Below, one piece after another: positions 8,374-17,222 of a stretch of 64,000 bases of DNA. This DNA is from JAHCHG01 sp041394845 (lineage in GTDB: Bacteria > Acidobacteriota > Blastocatellia > Pyrinomonadales > Pyrinomonadaceae): contig JAWKHL010000002.1 in the NCBI GenBank assembly GCA_041394845.1, positions 496,001 through 560,000 of the forward strand, in the 5' to 3' direction. The position numbers were made by a program, and so were the translations under genes. A model generated the notes under the pieces. It was not told the DNA's origin, searched no databases, and saw only the letters and a list, made by a program, of their open reading frames with translations. The first letter of the stretch is position 1, and each line of letters begins with the position of its first letter.

Positions 8374-8483
8374 TTCAGTACAGGGAGCGGTGGCGACCCG
8401 GTAGCCGTTCAAACCGCTGTCGCACTGAATATCTCTCAGGCATGAAATGGTCAAACCAGGTCGCCACCGATTCCTGTACTGAA
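8374..8483. repeat. 110-bp REP/MITE-like element with 25-bp inverted ends
   Basis: Terminal arms 8374-8398 and 8459-8483 are inverted repeats matching at 23 of 25 positions (TTCAGTACAGG...GGTGGCGACC), with a 60-bp interior. The element exactly fills the space between the stop codons of yceH and the convergent beta-helix gene, so it may double as a bidirectional terminator. No transposase is present. Confidence 0.75.
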
Positions 8484-10169
8484 TCAAAAACCCGGAAATA
8501 AGTTGACCCTGAGCGTCAGGTCCTTGGTCGCAAAAACGCTTGGATCCTGAGCATCCTGAGCCTTTACCGTAAAATTCCAGACGCCTTTCAGTCCCGCCTT
8601 TCCGTAGATCTTGCCGGTCGCCGGATCGAGCCATAATCCGTTCGGCAGACTTCCGGCGGTAACCGACCAAACCAGATTTCCCGAACCGCCCGTCGCCTGC
8701 AATGTCTGATGATAAAACCGGCCTTTTGATCCGTTTTGCAAAGCGCCGGTCATGATCTGGACCGGAGCCACGCTGGCGAATTCATACGCGCCGAGGTCGA
8801 GCGCGCCGCTCGCGGGCCGGGCCTCGCCCTGCTGATGTTTGACGTATTGGCGGATGACGTTGTTTGAGGGCAGAACGTCGGCCAGCAACCCCGTTCCGGC
8901 GTTGACGGCCGCGGAATTTGAAAGCAGATGAAAATCCTGCGCGCCCTCGTTGACAAAACCGGGCGTCGCTCCCAGAACGCTCGTCCCGTCGTTGTTGATC
9001 GTCCCGCTCGGAGAACCGGAATGAGAATTGACCGAGCCCGGTTTGAGCCAGTTGTGTGAAAGCGACAGAACGCCCGTGTCATCGACCATCGCCAGACGGT
9101 TTCCGGCGGCCGTAACATAAAAAATGTTGTTGCGGGCGTCGCAGGTCTCCTCGTTGGTCGAAAGCCTGAACAGGGTGGTGTTTCCCGAACGGGTCGAGAT
9201 GATTGTGTTGTTGTAAAAATATAATTTGCCTTTGCGGTAGTTATTGGTCGTGCCGCTGTCGCCGCCGTAATGAGTGATCTGCGAATTGCCGGCCCCGTCC
9301 GGTTCGATCAAAACGTTGCCGTAAACGAAGGTTTTGCCGTAGTTCGGATTCTGACGGATCTGGACGCTGTCCTCGGCGTCGACCAGATCGAGCTGGCGGT
9401 TTCCGCTTTCGATCCAGTTGTAGCGAACCACGAGTCCGGCCGAGCGGTCTTTCAGGGCATTGCCGCTCGAACCGCTCCGCAGGGGGCCGAAACGATTGTA
9501 CTGAAACGTGATATTGACGGCGGCCGTGTAGTTGTTGTGCTGAAAAGCGCTCCCGACGATGCCGTTGCCGTAGATGTAATTGCCTTCGACGAGAATGTCG
9601 CGCGAAACTGTTTCGTCCGACGAGGCGACGAAAAAGCCGTTGGCGCTGTCGTGCAAACGGCAATTGCGAACCGTTATGTTTTCACCCTTTTCCAGATAAA
9701 TGGCCGAAGCCGAGCTGGAGTAAACCTGCGTCGAGCCGGTGTCGTCGGTGAACGAGTAGTCGGGATGTGCGCTGCGGATGTCCAGATTTTCAATGACGAT
9801 GTATTTGGGCATCGTGTCGGCCGGAACGTTGGCTCCGCCGATCTTGATGACGCCGCGCTGTTCGCTCCAGAAATTCAGACCGGCGGGCGTGACCGCGCCG
9901 CTTCCGTCGATGACCGGAAGCTCTCCGCTCGCGTTCGCGACCCCGCGGACGGTGATCGGTTGGGCGGCCGTCCCTTGACGGCAGATGACCCATTTTTCCT
10001 TGTAAGGCGTCGCCTTCCAATGGATCAGAACGGTATCGCCGGGTTGCAGGGTTGCCCAGGGAACTCCGGCGATCGTGTCCAGAGCCGTGTTGGGTTTGAC
10101 TTCATAAACCGTTGCTTTGACCGTAAATGCGGCCAAAAGGAAAAAAAGCAGGACGAAAAAATTCTTCAT
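8484..10169 (-). CDS. Secreted right-handed beta-helix protein with C-terminal Ig-like (He_PIG) domain
   Basis: A 561-residue protein with a Sec signal peptide (MKNFFVLLFFLLAAFTVKA). Residues about 30-450 have parallel beta-helix features (repeated N-x-I/F strands such as NITVRNCRLHDSANGFFV, ILVEGNYIYGNG, KLYFYNNTI, CDARNNIFYV). The C-terminal about 90 residues form a putative Ig domain of the He_PIG type (LVWSVTAGSLPNGLWLDPATGKIYGKAG). Such folds occur in polysaccharide lyases, epimerases and adhesins; I see no diagnostic catalytic residues, so carbohydrate binding or processing is only inferred. It is preceded by a 312-bp gap containing a perfect palindrome and faces yceH across a repeat element. 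Confidence 0.75.
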   Translation of the reverse strand: MKNFFVLLFFLLAAFTVKATVYEVKPNTALDTIAGVPWATLQPGDTVLIHWKATPYKEKWVICRQGTAAQPITVRGVANASGELPVIDGSGAVTPAGLNFWSEQRGVIKIGGANVPADTMPKYIVIENLDIRSAHPDYSFTDDTGSTQVYSSSASAIYLEKGENITVRNCRLHDSANGFFVASSDETVSRDILVEGNYIYGNGIVGSAFQHNNYTAAVNITFQYNRFGPLRSGSSGNALKDRSAGLVVRYNWIESGNRQLDLVDAEDSVQIRQNPNYGKTFVYGNVLIEPDGAGNSQITHYGGDSGTTNNYRKGKLYFYNNTIISTRSGNTTLFRLSTNEETCDARNNIFYVTAAGNRLAMVDDTGVLSLSHNWLKPGSVNSHSGSPSGTINNDGTSVLGATPGFVNEGAQDFHLLSNSAAVNAGTGLLADVLPSNNVIRQYVKHQQGEARPASGALDLGAYEFASVAPVQIMTGALQNGSKGRFYHQTLQATGGSGNLVWSVTAGSLPNGLWLDPATGKIYGKAGLKGVWNFTVKAQDAQDPSVFATKDLTLRVNLFPGF

Positions 10170-10311
10170 AGGAACAGCGCGTTTTCAAATCTTTGATCGG
10201 AGGGAATTTTGGGACAAAAGAGTTTGTTAAATTGCTGATTTGATTGTAGCATTCCGGGAATTTATTAGTCCACAACTTTTTTAACAAAGTTCAAACGGTT
10301 TTGTCAGCAGT

Positions 10312-10463
10312 CGGTGGCTGGTGGTCAGTGATCAGGAGCCAAATGATCTTTTCCGCTTCCGACCTTCAAATCGGCAACCTTTAAAACCAAAGAAGAAGGG
10401 GAAAGATCGCGATCTTTCCCCTTCTTCTTTCCCCAAAAAGTGATCACTGACCGCCGGCCACCG
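10312..10463. repeat. GTGGTCAGTGATC-type inverted repeat pair
   Basis: Arms 10312-10334 and 10441-10463 match at 20 of 23 positions as inverted repeats and bracket the perfect palindrome at 10389-10430. The same unit recurs around 47.3 kb. Apart from these structures, nothing else is seen in the 312-bp gap 10170-10481. Confidence 0.6.
10389..10430. terminator. 42-bp perfect palindrome, possible bidirectional terminator
   Basis: AAAGAAGAAGGGG-AAAGATCG (10389-10409) is followed immediately by its exact reverse complement (10410-10430) without a spacer. As RNA it would form a long GC/AU stem. It lies between two minus-strand genes (3' of the RIH-repeat gene, 5' of the beta-helix gene). A terminator role is inferred. 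Confidence 0.45.
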
Positions 10464-10481
10464 ATCACCGACCACAAACAA

Positions 10482-11468
10482 TTATTTCACCTTATCGTGA
10501 ATCCGCAGTTTGACCAGTTCGCTGATCGTCAGATTGGTATAACCGGCGGCTTTGGCGCGGCGGATGAAATCGGCATCAACTTCGTGAATCCGCATTTTGA
10601 CGGCTTCGGAAACGGTCGTCGGGTTAAAGCCCTCGGCCCGGATCTCATTGATGAATTTCGGCGTAACTTCGTGAATCCGCAATCGGATCAGTTCCTGAGC
10701 GGAAAGGCTTTCAAAACCGATGGATTTCATCTGACTGACGAATTCCGGCGTGATCTCGTGAATTCGGAATTTGACCAGCGAATTGAAATCATCTGTTGGC
10801 AATCCCATTCCTTTTATCTCTTTGGCAAAAGCCGCATCAACGTCGTGAATCCGTCCTTTAACCAAATCTCTGAAAGTCAGATTGGCGAAACCGATCGAAC
10901 GCATCTCGTTAAAATAGGCGGGCGTTACGTCGAAGATCCGCCCTTTGAAAACATCGCTCAGGGTCAGATCGGGAAAACCGAGCGATTTCAGATCATCGAC
11001 GAAACCGAGCGTCAGACCGATGGTCGCGGCGGAAAATACCTTTTGATCGCTCATCCCCTCGAAACCGCGGCTCCGCATCCCCTGAATAAAGCTCTGGTTC
11101 GGCGTGAAAGACCAGAAGCCGGTTCCGCGCCCTTCGCGAAAGATTCCGTCAGCCGTGATGGTGCCGGCTTCGCGGACGATCCGGAAATTGACCGAACTGT
11201 TGGCGGCCAGAGCCTGTTCGCGCGACAATCCCTGAAGATCGCTGAAAGCGAAACTCGAACCGCTCTGGTTGTGTCCGCCCTTGTCGCTCCGGTAATGAAA
11301 ATTGAGCTGAACCCTGTCCGGATGCTTATCGTAGATCTCGCCCGTCCATTCCCCCTTTAACGTCTCCTGCGCGGAAACGCTCGAAATGATCAGCAAAATC
11401 GCAAAGAGAGCGGAAAGCATAAAAAAAGGCCGTTTCCGCTTCGTCGGGTTTTGGAAATTCTTTTTCAT
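10482..11468 (-). CDS. Secreted 29-residue (RIHxVtpxF) repeat protein, paralog 1
   Basis: A 328-residue protein with a signal peptide ending near VSA-QE. The N-terminal about 120 residues resemble a beta domain (WTGEIYDKHPDRVQLNFHYRS...). From about residue 150 onward there are six repeats of 29 residues with consensus RIHxVtpxFvxxMkxxGfxnLsxxdLvkl (for example RIHEITPEFVSQMKSIGF). Similar helical repeats are found in secreted or M56/BlaR1-linked proteins of Acidobacteriota and Planctomycetes, where the function is unknown; protein-protein interaction is likely. GGGAG precedes the ATG. The adjacent upstream gene is a clear paralog. Confidence 0.7.
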   Translation of the reverse strand: MKKNFQNPTKRKRPFFMLSALFAILLIISSVSAQETLKGEWTGEIYDKHPDRVQLNFHYRSDKGGHNQSGSSFAFSDLQGLSREQALAANSSVNFRIVREAGTITADGIFREGRGTGFWSFTPNQSFIQGMRSRGFEGMSDQKVFSAATIGLTLGFVDDLKSLGFPDLTLSDVFKGRIFDVTPAYFNEMRSIGFANLTFRDLVKGRIHDVDAAFAKEIKGMGLPTDDFNSLVKFRIHEITPEFVSQMKSIGFESLSAQELIRLRIHEVTPKFINEIRAEGFNPTTVSEAVKMRIHEVDADFIRRAKAAGYTNLTISELVKLRIHDKVK

Positions 11469-11537
11469 CGGTGCATCTCCCTTAATTTATGTTGGTAGAT
11501 GGTTGATTTTTAACGATCTACCAAACCGTTTATCTTC

Positions 11538-11619
11538 CGGAATAGACGGAAGATCGCTTTTTTGTTGGATGACGGACACGGCGACTCATCCGTCATCCGG
11601 CGATCTTTCATCTATTCCG
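11538..11619. other. Nested hairpin between the two RIH-repeat paralogs
   Basis: Outer arms 11538-11557 and 11600-11619 pair at 18 of 20 positions; inside them a perfect 10-bp stem (11567-11576 with 11589-11598) encloses 12 nt. It lies downstream of paralog 2 and upstream of paralog 1 on the minus strand. It could be a terminator, a processing site or a small structured RNA. Confidence 0.5.
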
Positions 11620-11656
11620 AAAGTTCTCGTCAAGCTCAGATGAAGCTTGGCGAATT

Positions 11657-12547
11657 CTAGTTTCTGCTCCAGACGCCGATCCGTTTGTTGACCAGCGCTT
11701 CGACCGTGATCGGAACATTCTCGGTCCGAGCCTGACGGATGAATGCACCGTCGATCTTGAAGATCCGCAGTTTGACGACATCTTCGCCGGACAAATTGAC
11801 CAACCCTTCGGCCTGAACTTCGCGCAGGAATTCGGGCGTGACCTTGAAGATGCGGAATTTGACCAATCCTTCGAGCGAGTCGTTCTTAAAGCCCATTCCG
11901 GCGATCTCGCGGGCGTAGGCCGAATCGATCTTGAAGATCCGCGCTTTGACCAGATCTTCCATGTTCAGATTCGGAAAACCGATCGAGGTCATCTCGGCGG
12001 CAAACTGGGGGGTAACCTTAAAGATCCGGGCCTTGAAAATATCGTCGTAATCGAGATCTTGAAAACCCATCGAAAGGACGTCATCGACGAACGATGTGGT
12101 CACGTCCAGAGTGGTCGAAGCGAAGAGTTTTTCCTCGCTCAAATTCTTGAAACCGCGACTTTCCATAGCGGAAACGAAACTGGCATTCGGCGTAAAAGTG
12201 AAGGTTCCCGAACCGCGTCCGTCCTGAAAGGTCCCTTCGCAATTGATGGTTCCGGCTTCGCGAACGAGACTGAACTGAACTTTGGTGTTCGAACCCAGCG
12301 CATCCTGCCGGGTCAAACCCTGAAAATCTTTGAATTCGAAATCCGAACCGAACGAATTTTTATGGTTCTTTTCGGTTTCCCGCGAAAAGGAAAAATGGAT
12401 TTTATCTTCTTTTTCCGGGCGGTATTTGGCTTCCCAGGTTCCGGTCGTCGTCTGGGCCACGATGATGTAGGAACCGATGGCGATGACGATCAAAGCCAGA
12501 CTCAGTCCGGCGGCGGCGCGCAGCAGTAATTTAATATTTTTTGACAT
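11657..12547 (-). CDS. Secreted 29-residue (RIF) repeat protein, paralog 2
   Basis: A 296-residue paralog of the preceding gene. It has an N-terminal membrane or signal segment (GLSLALIVIAIGSYIIVAQ), a beta domain with the same landmarks (FEFKDFQGLTRQDALG, VREAGTI, GRGSGTFTFTPN), and 29-residue repeats in which RIH is replaced by RIF (ARIFKVTPQFAAEMTSIGFPNL). The signal segment may be uncleaved, which would anchor it. A GGGAG ribosome-binding site lies 10 bp before the ATG. A local tandem duplication is the simplest origin. The function is unknown. The 167 bp upstream (12548-12714) hold nothing I recognise. Confidence 0.7.
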   Translation of the reverse strand: MSKNIKLLLRAAAGLSLALIVIAIGSYIIVAQTTTGTWEAKYRPEKEDKIHFSFSRETEKNHKNSFGSDFEFKDFQGLTRQDALGSNTKVQFSLVREAGTINCEGTFQDGRGSGTFTFTPNASFVSAMESRGFKNLSEEKLFASTTLDVTTSFVDDVLSMGFQDLDYDDIFKARIFKVTPQFAAEMTSIGFPNLNMEDLVKARIFKIDSAYAREIAGMGFKNDSLEGLVKFRIFKVTPEFLREVQAEGLVNLSGEDVVKLRIFKIDGAFIRQARTENVPITVEALVNKRIGVWSRN

Positions 12548-12714
12548 AAAAGAATCTCCCGAAATTTTTTTCTTAAAATCTTAAAATGCGGATTTTGGCA
12601 TCTGTTATTAGAGAAACACCGCGCGTCCTGAATTTGTGACAGAAAATTTTTTGAAGAGATTTCTGAAATTGGAGGGGTCGAATTTTTCGATGGATTGATA
12701 AGGAAAAGGCCCGC

Positions 12715-13194
12715 TTAATCGGAGGCAAGTCGTTCAAAGGCCTGGTCCGTAAATTTGAAATGACGCTCCTCTTCGTCCATCACCGCGCCGTGTTTCAGAT
12801 AGAAGTTGATCGCCGGAGTGTTCCATTTGAGAACCTGAAAATCGATCCGAACGGCTCCCTGCCGTCTGGCGATGCGGGCGATGTGGCGGAGCATCTTTTC
12901 GCCGAGGCCGGAATTGCGGTAACGTTCGGTGATGTAAATGTCTTCGAGATAAAGGCTCCGCTGTCCGCGAAAACTGGAGAAATAAGGAAAGAAAAGCGCA
13001 TAGCCGACCGGCGTTTCGCCGTCGAAAGCCATCAATCCTTCGACGAAGCCGTTCCGGCCAAAAAGGGCTTCGTTCAATTTTTCTCCGGTGATTTCCAGAT
13101 ATTGCGAGAGATTTTCGTAGCTGGCGAACTCGCGCATCAGTTCGATGATCGCCGGAATGTCCCGTGAAGATGTTGGCTTGATCTGCAGGTTCAT
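12715..13194 (-). CDS. GNAT family N-acetyltransferase (diamine acetyltransferase-like)
   Basis: A 159-residue GNAT fold protein. It has the acetyl-CoA pyrophosphate loop as RYRNSGLGEKML (about 91-102), motif B WNTPAINFYLKHGA (about 123-136) and the preceding strand LYLEDIYITERYR, which resembles spermidine/spermine acetyltransferases (SSAT-like). It transfers an acetyl group from acetyl-CoA to an amine or a protein N-terminus; the substrate cannot be told. It starts 9 bp after the gltX stop codon, so translational coupling is likely. Confidence 0.85.
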   Translation of the reverse strand: MNLQIKPTSSRDIPAIIELMREFASYENLSQYLEITGEKLNEALFGRNGFVEGLMAFDGETPVGYALFFPYFSSFRGQRSLYLEDIYITERYRNSGLGEKMLRHIARIARRQGAVRIDFQVLKWNTPAINFYLKHGAVMDEEERHFKFTDQAFERLASD

Positions 13195-13203
13195 TGTTCA
13201 AAA

Positions 13204-14697
13204 CTACTGATTCCAGGCGATCCGGCTTTTGAGCCGCATAATGGTTTTATCCTTGCCGATCTGTTCGAAAGCGGCGAGCATCGAAGGGCCGACCGCCTGA
13301 CCGGTCAAAAGAACGCGCGCGCCGTTGAGGACGACGCCGAACTTGGTTTCCTTTTCCTCGCAAAAACGGCTGACGAGATCGTGGATCGGATCGTGGGACC
13401 AGTTTTCGAGAGATTCGAATCGGTCGGCCAGTTCGGGAAGCCATTCCTTGAGTTGCGGGTGTTTTTTCAGATTCTTGTCGATCGCTTTTGGATCGAAATC
13501 GAAGTCCTCCGAGAAAAAGGCGCGGCCCTGACCGGAAAAATCCTTGAGCGTGTAAAATCTTTCGCGGATCAGATCGACCGTCGTCTCGAACCATTCCCGG
13601 TCATCGTCTTCGTATTCGTCGCGCCAGAGTTTTTCCGATTTCAACTCCCTGGCGACGTGCGGGATCAATTGGTCGAGCGGCATCGTGCGGATATACTCGG
13701 CGTTCATCCAGATCGCCTTGTCGTCGGTCCAACGTCTTTCGTTGTTGGAGTCGAAATTAAAGATCGCGTTGTTGCGGTGAATCCCTTCGAGCGAAAATTT
13801 TTCGATCAGTTCTTCGAGCGAGTAGATCTCGCGTTCTTCGCCGGCCGACCATCCCAGCAGGGCCAGAAAATTCCGGAAAGCCGCGGCCAGAAATCCGGCA
13901 TCGCGGTAGGTCGTCATCGAAACTATCTCGCCGTGGATGCGTTTTGAAAGTTTTTTTCCGCCCGGCGCCAAGATCAGCGGAAGATGAGCGAAACGCGGAG
14001 GCTCCTTTCCGAGCGCCCGATAGATCAGGATCTGTTTGTGAGTGTTGGTCAGATGATCCTGCCCGCGAATGACATCGGTAATGCCCATTTCGATGTCGTC
14101 GCAGACGACCGCCAGATTGTATAAAGGATGACCGTCGGAACGCAGAAGTACCAGATCCTCGATCTCCGCAAAGGAGCGTTCCTGCATCCCGTAAACTCCG
14201 TCTTCGAAAGAGGTCTGACCTTCTTCGGCAACCTTCAAACGGACGGCGAAAGGCTCGCCCGCCGCCGCCCGCGCGTCGGATTCTTCCCCGGAAAGATCGC
14301 GAAAAGGGTTGTCGCGCATGTTTTTATCGCCGCCCTGTTGGCGCGCTTTTTCGACGATCGCCGCTTTGATGTCTTTATCGCCCGGTTCTTCCTTCTTGGT
14401 AAAATCCCGGTAGGCTTTGCCTTCTTCCAACAATTTGAGCGCGGTCTGCCGATGTTTGTCGGCGTTGTCGGATTGAAAAACGATCTCCTCATCGGGCTGA
14501 AAGCCCAGCCATTCAAGACCTTCGAGGATCGAACGGGTCGATTCTTCGGTCGAACGGGCGAGATCCGTATCCTCGATCCTGAGCAGAAACTTGCCGCCGA
14601 CATGACGGGCGTAAAGGTAATTAAAAAGCGCGGTGCGGGCCGACCCGATATGGAGATAACCGGTCGGCGAAGGTGCAAATCTGACTCTTACATTCAT
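13204..14697 (-). CDS. gltX: Glutamyl-tRNA synthetase
   Basis: A 497-residue class I aminoacyl-tRNA synthetase. It has RFAPSPTGYLHIGSARTALFN at residues 5-25 (HIGH motif present as HIGS), LLRIEDTD, the GluRS-typical IRGQDHLTNTHKQILIYRAL, and GGKKLSKR as the KMSKS loop (about 258-265). The C-terminal half is the helical anticodon-binding domain. It charges tRNA-Glu (and possibly tRNA-Gln in organisms using GatCAB). Full length for the family. The downstream GNAT gene is probably co-transcribed. Confidence 0.97.
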   Translation of the reverse strand: MNVRVRFAPSPTGYLHIGSARTALFNYLYARHVGGKFLLRIEDTDLARSTEESTRSILEGLEWLGFQPDEEIVFQSDNADKHRQTALKLLEEGKAYRDFTKKEEPGDKDIKAAIVEKARQQGGDKNMRDNPFRDLSGEESDARAAAGEPFAVRLKVAEEGQTSFEDGVYGMQERSFAEIEDLVLLRSDGHPLYNLAVVCDDIEMGITDVIRGQDHLTNTHKQILIYRALGKEPPRFAHLPLILAPGGKKLSKRIHGEIVSMTTYRDAGFLAAAFRNFLALLGWSAGEEREIYSLEELIEKFSLEGIHRNNAIFNFDSNNERRWTDDKAIWMNAEYIRTMPLDQLIPHVARELKSEKLWRDEYEDDDREWFETTVDLIRERFYTLKDFSGQGRAFFSEDFDFDPKAIDKNLKKHPQLKEWLPELADRFESLENWSHDPIHDLVSRFCEEKETKFGVVLNGARVLLTGQAVGPSMLAAFEQIGKDKTIMRLKSRIAWNQ

Positions 14698-14705
14698 AAC
14701 CGTTA

Positions 14706-14836
14706 TTTGGGATTTGGGGTTGCGGATTTGGGGTTTTGCGAATTATTTTCCGTTTCAAAACACGAAAAGCTATCAAACTCACATATTTGATAGCCAACAA
14801 ACAAATCCGAAATCCGAGATCTAAAATCCGAAATTG
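14706..14836. repeat. AAATCCGAAATC-type inverted repeat clusters upstream of gltX
   Basis: TTTGGGATTTGGGGTTGCGG-like units (14706-14740) are mirrored by AAATCCGAAATCCGAG-like units (14811-14836), about 70 bp apart. They fill the gap between gltX and tRNA-Ser. The family is shared with clusters at 5.1, 39.3, 46.5, 55.2 and 63.4 kb. Confidence 0.6.
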
Positions 14837-14839
14837 AAC

Positions 14840-14930
14840 TGGCGGAGACGACAGGATTCGAACCTGTGAAGGGGTTTTAGCCCTTAACGATTTAGCAAAC
14901 CGCCGCTTTCAGCCACTCAGCCACGTCTCC
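14840..14930 (-). tRNA. tRNA-Ser (anticodon GCT)
   Basis: Reading the minus strand from 14930, the 7-bp acceptor stem GGAGACG pairs with CGTCTCC, followed by discriminator G and an encoded CCA (14842-14840). The anticodon stem CGGTT/AATCG encloses the loop TTGCTAA with anticodon GCT. There is a long variable arm (GGGGTTTTAGCCC-type) as expected for serine, and a T-arm GGTTCGAATCC. All class II features of tRNA-Ser are present. Confidence 0.95.
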
Positions 14931-14932
14931 GT

Positions 14933-14962
14933 AATAATGCTTTTAGCTCAAAAAGCATTATT
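14933..14962. other. Hairpin flanking the 5' side of tRNA-Ser
   Basis: AATAATGCTTTT (14933-14944) pairs with AAAAGCATTATT (14951-14962) around a short loop. It begins two bases beyond the 5' end of the tRNA, between the tRNA and its presumed promoter on the minus strand. It may influence tRNA processing or be a relic; no T-tract supports a terminator on either strand. Confidence 0.4.
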
Positions 14963-15187
14963 CATTCTAGCAACGAAGCAAACTTTGTCAAGTTAGTTGC
15001 ATCGTATCGGGCAAAGTTTTTTTTCTTCTTTAGCTTGACACCGTTGATTTTAAGTCAGAAAATACACAAGATGTGCGTAGACCGTTTTGAATTTTGTATT
15101 TAGGTTTATTTAAGTGCGCTAATTTTCAGCACTCCGAACAATAGGTACTCCCCCGGAGCTTGTTTGGCAGGAGGTTGCTTTTTCCAA

Positions 15188-16990
15188 ATGTTTTCTTCAG
15201 TTTTACCAATAAAAAATCTTTTAAAGGTGACATTTCTTTTGCTGACCGCTTTTATTGTCGCCCTGGTTTCAATACCCGAAACACAGGCCAGTGTTGTGGT
15301 CGCTGAAAAAAGCGGAAAACTGGGAGTGATTAAGGGAGTTGTCCGCGACGGAGCCGGGAAACCGATCGCCGAAGCGACGGTGGCCGTCTTTCGCGTCGGC
15401 ACGACAAAATTACTGAAGCAGGTCCGTTCGGCCGCCGACGGAAGTTTTATGGCCAAACTGTTGCCGGGAACTTACTCCATCCTGGCGGTCGCCGAAGGGT
15501 TCAATCCGGTTTCGCTCTCGAAAGTCGAGGTCAATCGTTCATCGGAACTGGTTTACCGGTTCAATCTGGAACCTTCGGGCAGGGGAAACACCTTGCCGGA
15601 AAAGAAAGCCGAGCGGAAAAGTTCCAAATATCCGATCCGCAGGGCGATCATCGGGCGTTCGATCTATCAGGCTAAAGACGGCGAAGTTCCGATCGACGAG
15701 ATGAAAACGGACGATCAAGCCGTCGCCGGAACCGAAGTCGAAAGTAGTCTTGAGGTTCAGGCAAAAAGGGAAGAAGAGGAATCAGGACGACCGAGCCAAA
15801 CGGTTGTCGAAACATATTTTGCCGCGTCCGATCAGGACAGCTTCGCCGGACTTAATTTCGCCACCCTTTTACCGGTTACCGATAAGGCCGAAGTCGTGCT
15901 GGCCGGACAGACCGGTTCCGGAGAAAACGCCCCGCAGAGATTCGAAGCCAACCTCAATGTCCGCCCCGATCAGAATCACCAATTGCGTTTTAAGGGAGCG
16001 ATCGCTGATCTCGGCAAGATCAAAACCGGCGAAGAAAAGGATGCCGCCGGGCAGAAAGAGGTATCGCTCGGACAATTCTCTTTTCAGGCTCTCGATGAGT
16101 GGAAGGTAAGCGAAGGGATCGTTCTCGTTTACGGTTTCGATTATTCGCGGTTTATCGGCGCAGGAGATGATTTTTCGATCAGTCCGCGATTGGGATTTCA
16201 ACTCGACATCAACTCCAAGACGCGTCTCCGCGCGGCCTATACGACTGCCAACGAAGAGCGAACCTGGAAGCGGGCCATCGAACTTGAAAACACTCAGGTT
16301 CTTTTCCGCGAACCGGTCGCCATGCAGGACATCGTGGTGGAAAACGACAAACCGCAGATCAATAAAAGCCGCCGCCTTGAATTTGGCATCGAACGCGTTC
16401 TGGACAATAAATCAACGGTTGAAGCCAACGTCTTTTTCGATGCGGTCAACGGGCGTGGAGTCGGTTTGATCAACCTTCCCTTTGACAGCCTGAGCGGAGA
16501 CGGTTTGCAGGAATTTGTCGCCAATCAGCAGGGCAAAGCGCAGGGGTTGAGAGTCGTTTACACGCGCCGTTTGAACGGCACCTTCAGCACTTCGGCGGGT
16601 TACGCTTTCGGCAATGGACAAAAACTTTCGACCGATGGTTTGACCAATCCGGTCAACCTTTTTGAGAACGATCTGTTTCAGACCTTTGTCGGTCAATTGG
16701 ACGCTGATCTGGGGACCGGAACGAACGTCAAAACCATCTTTCGTCTTTCCCCGCAGGCGACCGTTTTCGCGATTGACCCGTTCGCCGGAAGGATGGCTAT
16801 TTATGACCCGAGTTTGAGCGTTTTGGTTACACAATCTTTACCGAGTTGGGGGTTGCCGATTCACGCTGAAGCAATGATCGACGCCCGAAATCTGTTTGAC
16901 TTTCAATCAGGTGTAACCGGTGAAGAAGGAACTTTGCGGATCAACTCGCAAAGGCGCATTTTGCGCGGCGGAATCTCTGTCAGATTCTAG
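15188..16990 (+). CDS. Outer-membrane beta-barrel protein with carboxypeptidase-regulatory (CarboxypepD_reg) domain
   Basis: About 600 residues. A signal peptide (LLKVTFLLLTAFIVALVSIPETQA) is followed by a CarboxypepD_reg domain (IKGVVRDGAGKPIAEATVAVFRVG...) at about 45-130, a charged linker, and from about residue 210 amphipathic strands typical of TonB-dependent-receptor-like barrels, ending in GGISVRF with the terminal Phe expected of outer-membrane proteins. No plug domain is evident, so it may be a plug-less relative rather than a full receptor. I chose the ATG at 15188, with AGGAGG at 15169-15174; spacing of 13 nt is slightly long. A strong terminator follows. Ligand unknown. Confidence 0.7.
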   Translation: MFSSVLPIKNLLKVTFLLLTAFIVALVSIPETQASVVVAEKSGKLGVIKGVVRDGAGKPIAEATVAVFRVGTTKLLKQVRSAADGSFMAKLLPGTYSILAVAEGFNPVSLSKVEVNRSSELVYRFNLEPSGRGNTLPEKKAERKSSKYPIRRAIIGRSIYQAKDGEVPIDEMKTDDQAVAGTEVESSLEVQAKREEEESGRPSQTVVETYFAASDQDSFAGLNFATLLPVTDKAEVVLAGQTGSGENAPQRFEANLNVRPDQNHQLRFKGAIADLGKIKTGEEKDAAGQKEVSLGQFSFQALDEWKVSEGIVLVYGFDYSRFIGAGDDFSISPRLGFQLDINSKTRLRAAYTTANEERTWKRAIELENTQVLFREPVAMQDIVVENDKPQINKSRRLEFGIERVLDNKSTVEANVFFDAVNGRGVGLINLPFDSLSGDGLQEFVANQQGKAQGLRVVYTRRLNGTFSTSAGYAFGNGQKLSTDGLTNPVNLFENDLFQTFVGQLDADLGTGTNVKTIFRLSPQATVFAIDPFAGRMAIYDPSLSVLVTQSLPSWGLPIHAEAMIDARNLFDFQSGVTGEEGTLRINSQRRILRGGISVRF

Positions 16991-17014
16991 CCGGAATCCG
17001 TCTCAAAACTCTCG

Positions 17015-17052
17015 AATCCAAAGTCATAAAGCCCTTGACTTTGGATTTTTTT
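17015..17052 (+). terminator. Rho-independent terminator after the barrel gene
   Basis: Perfect 12-bp arms AATCCAAAGTCA (17015-17026) and TGACTTTGGATT (17036-17047) with a 9-nt loop are followed by a T-run to 17052. It separates the barrel gene from the downstream histidine kinase. Confidence 0.85.
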
Positions 17053-17222
17053 GTTTCCGAAATCTCGGATTTTGAGTGAAAATTTGAATAGTAATTTCCC
17101 CTGATTAAGGAGCTTTTGCGAAAGAAACGCTTTATTTTTGGGTGAAAATATTCAAAACCGAGGAGTAAAACGGTTGGAACAAATTTTGCGTCAAAAAAAG
17201 TCGGTGAAGTTTGCCCGGAATT

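Noticed and set aside
7708..8670. 320-codon minus-strand frame over yceH
   Set aside because: YceH on the plus strand is convincing; the antisense frame also crosses the repeat element.
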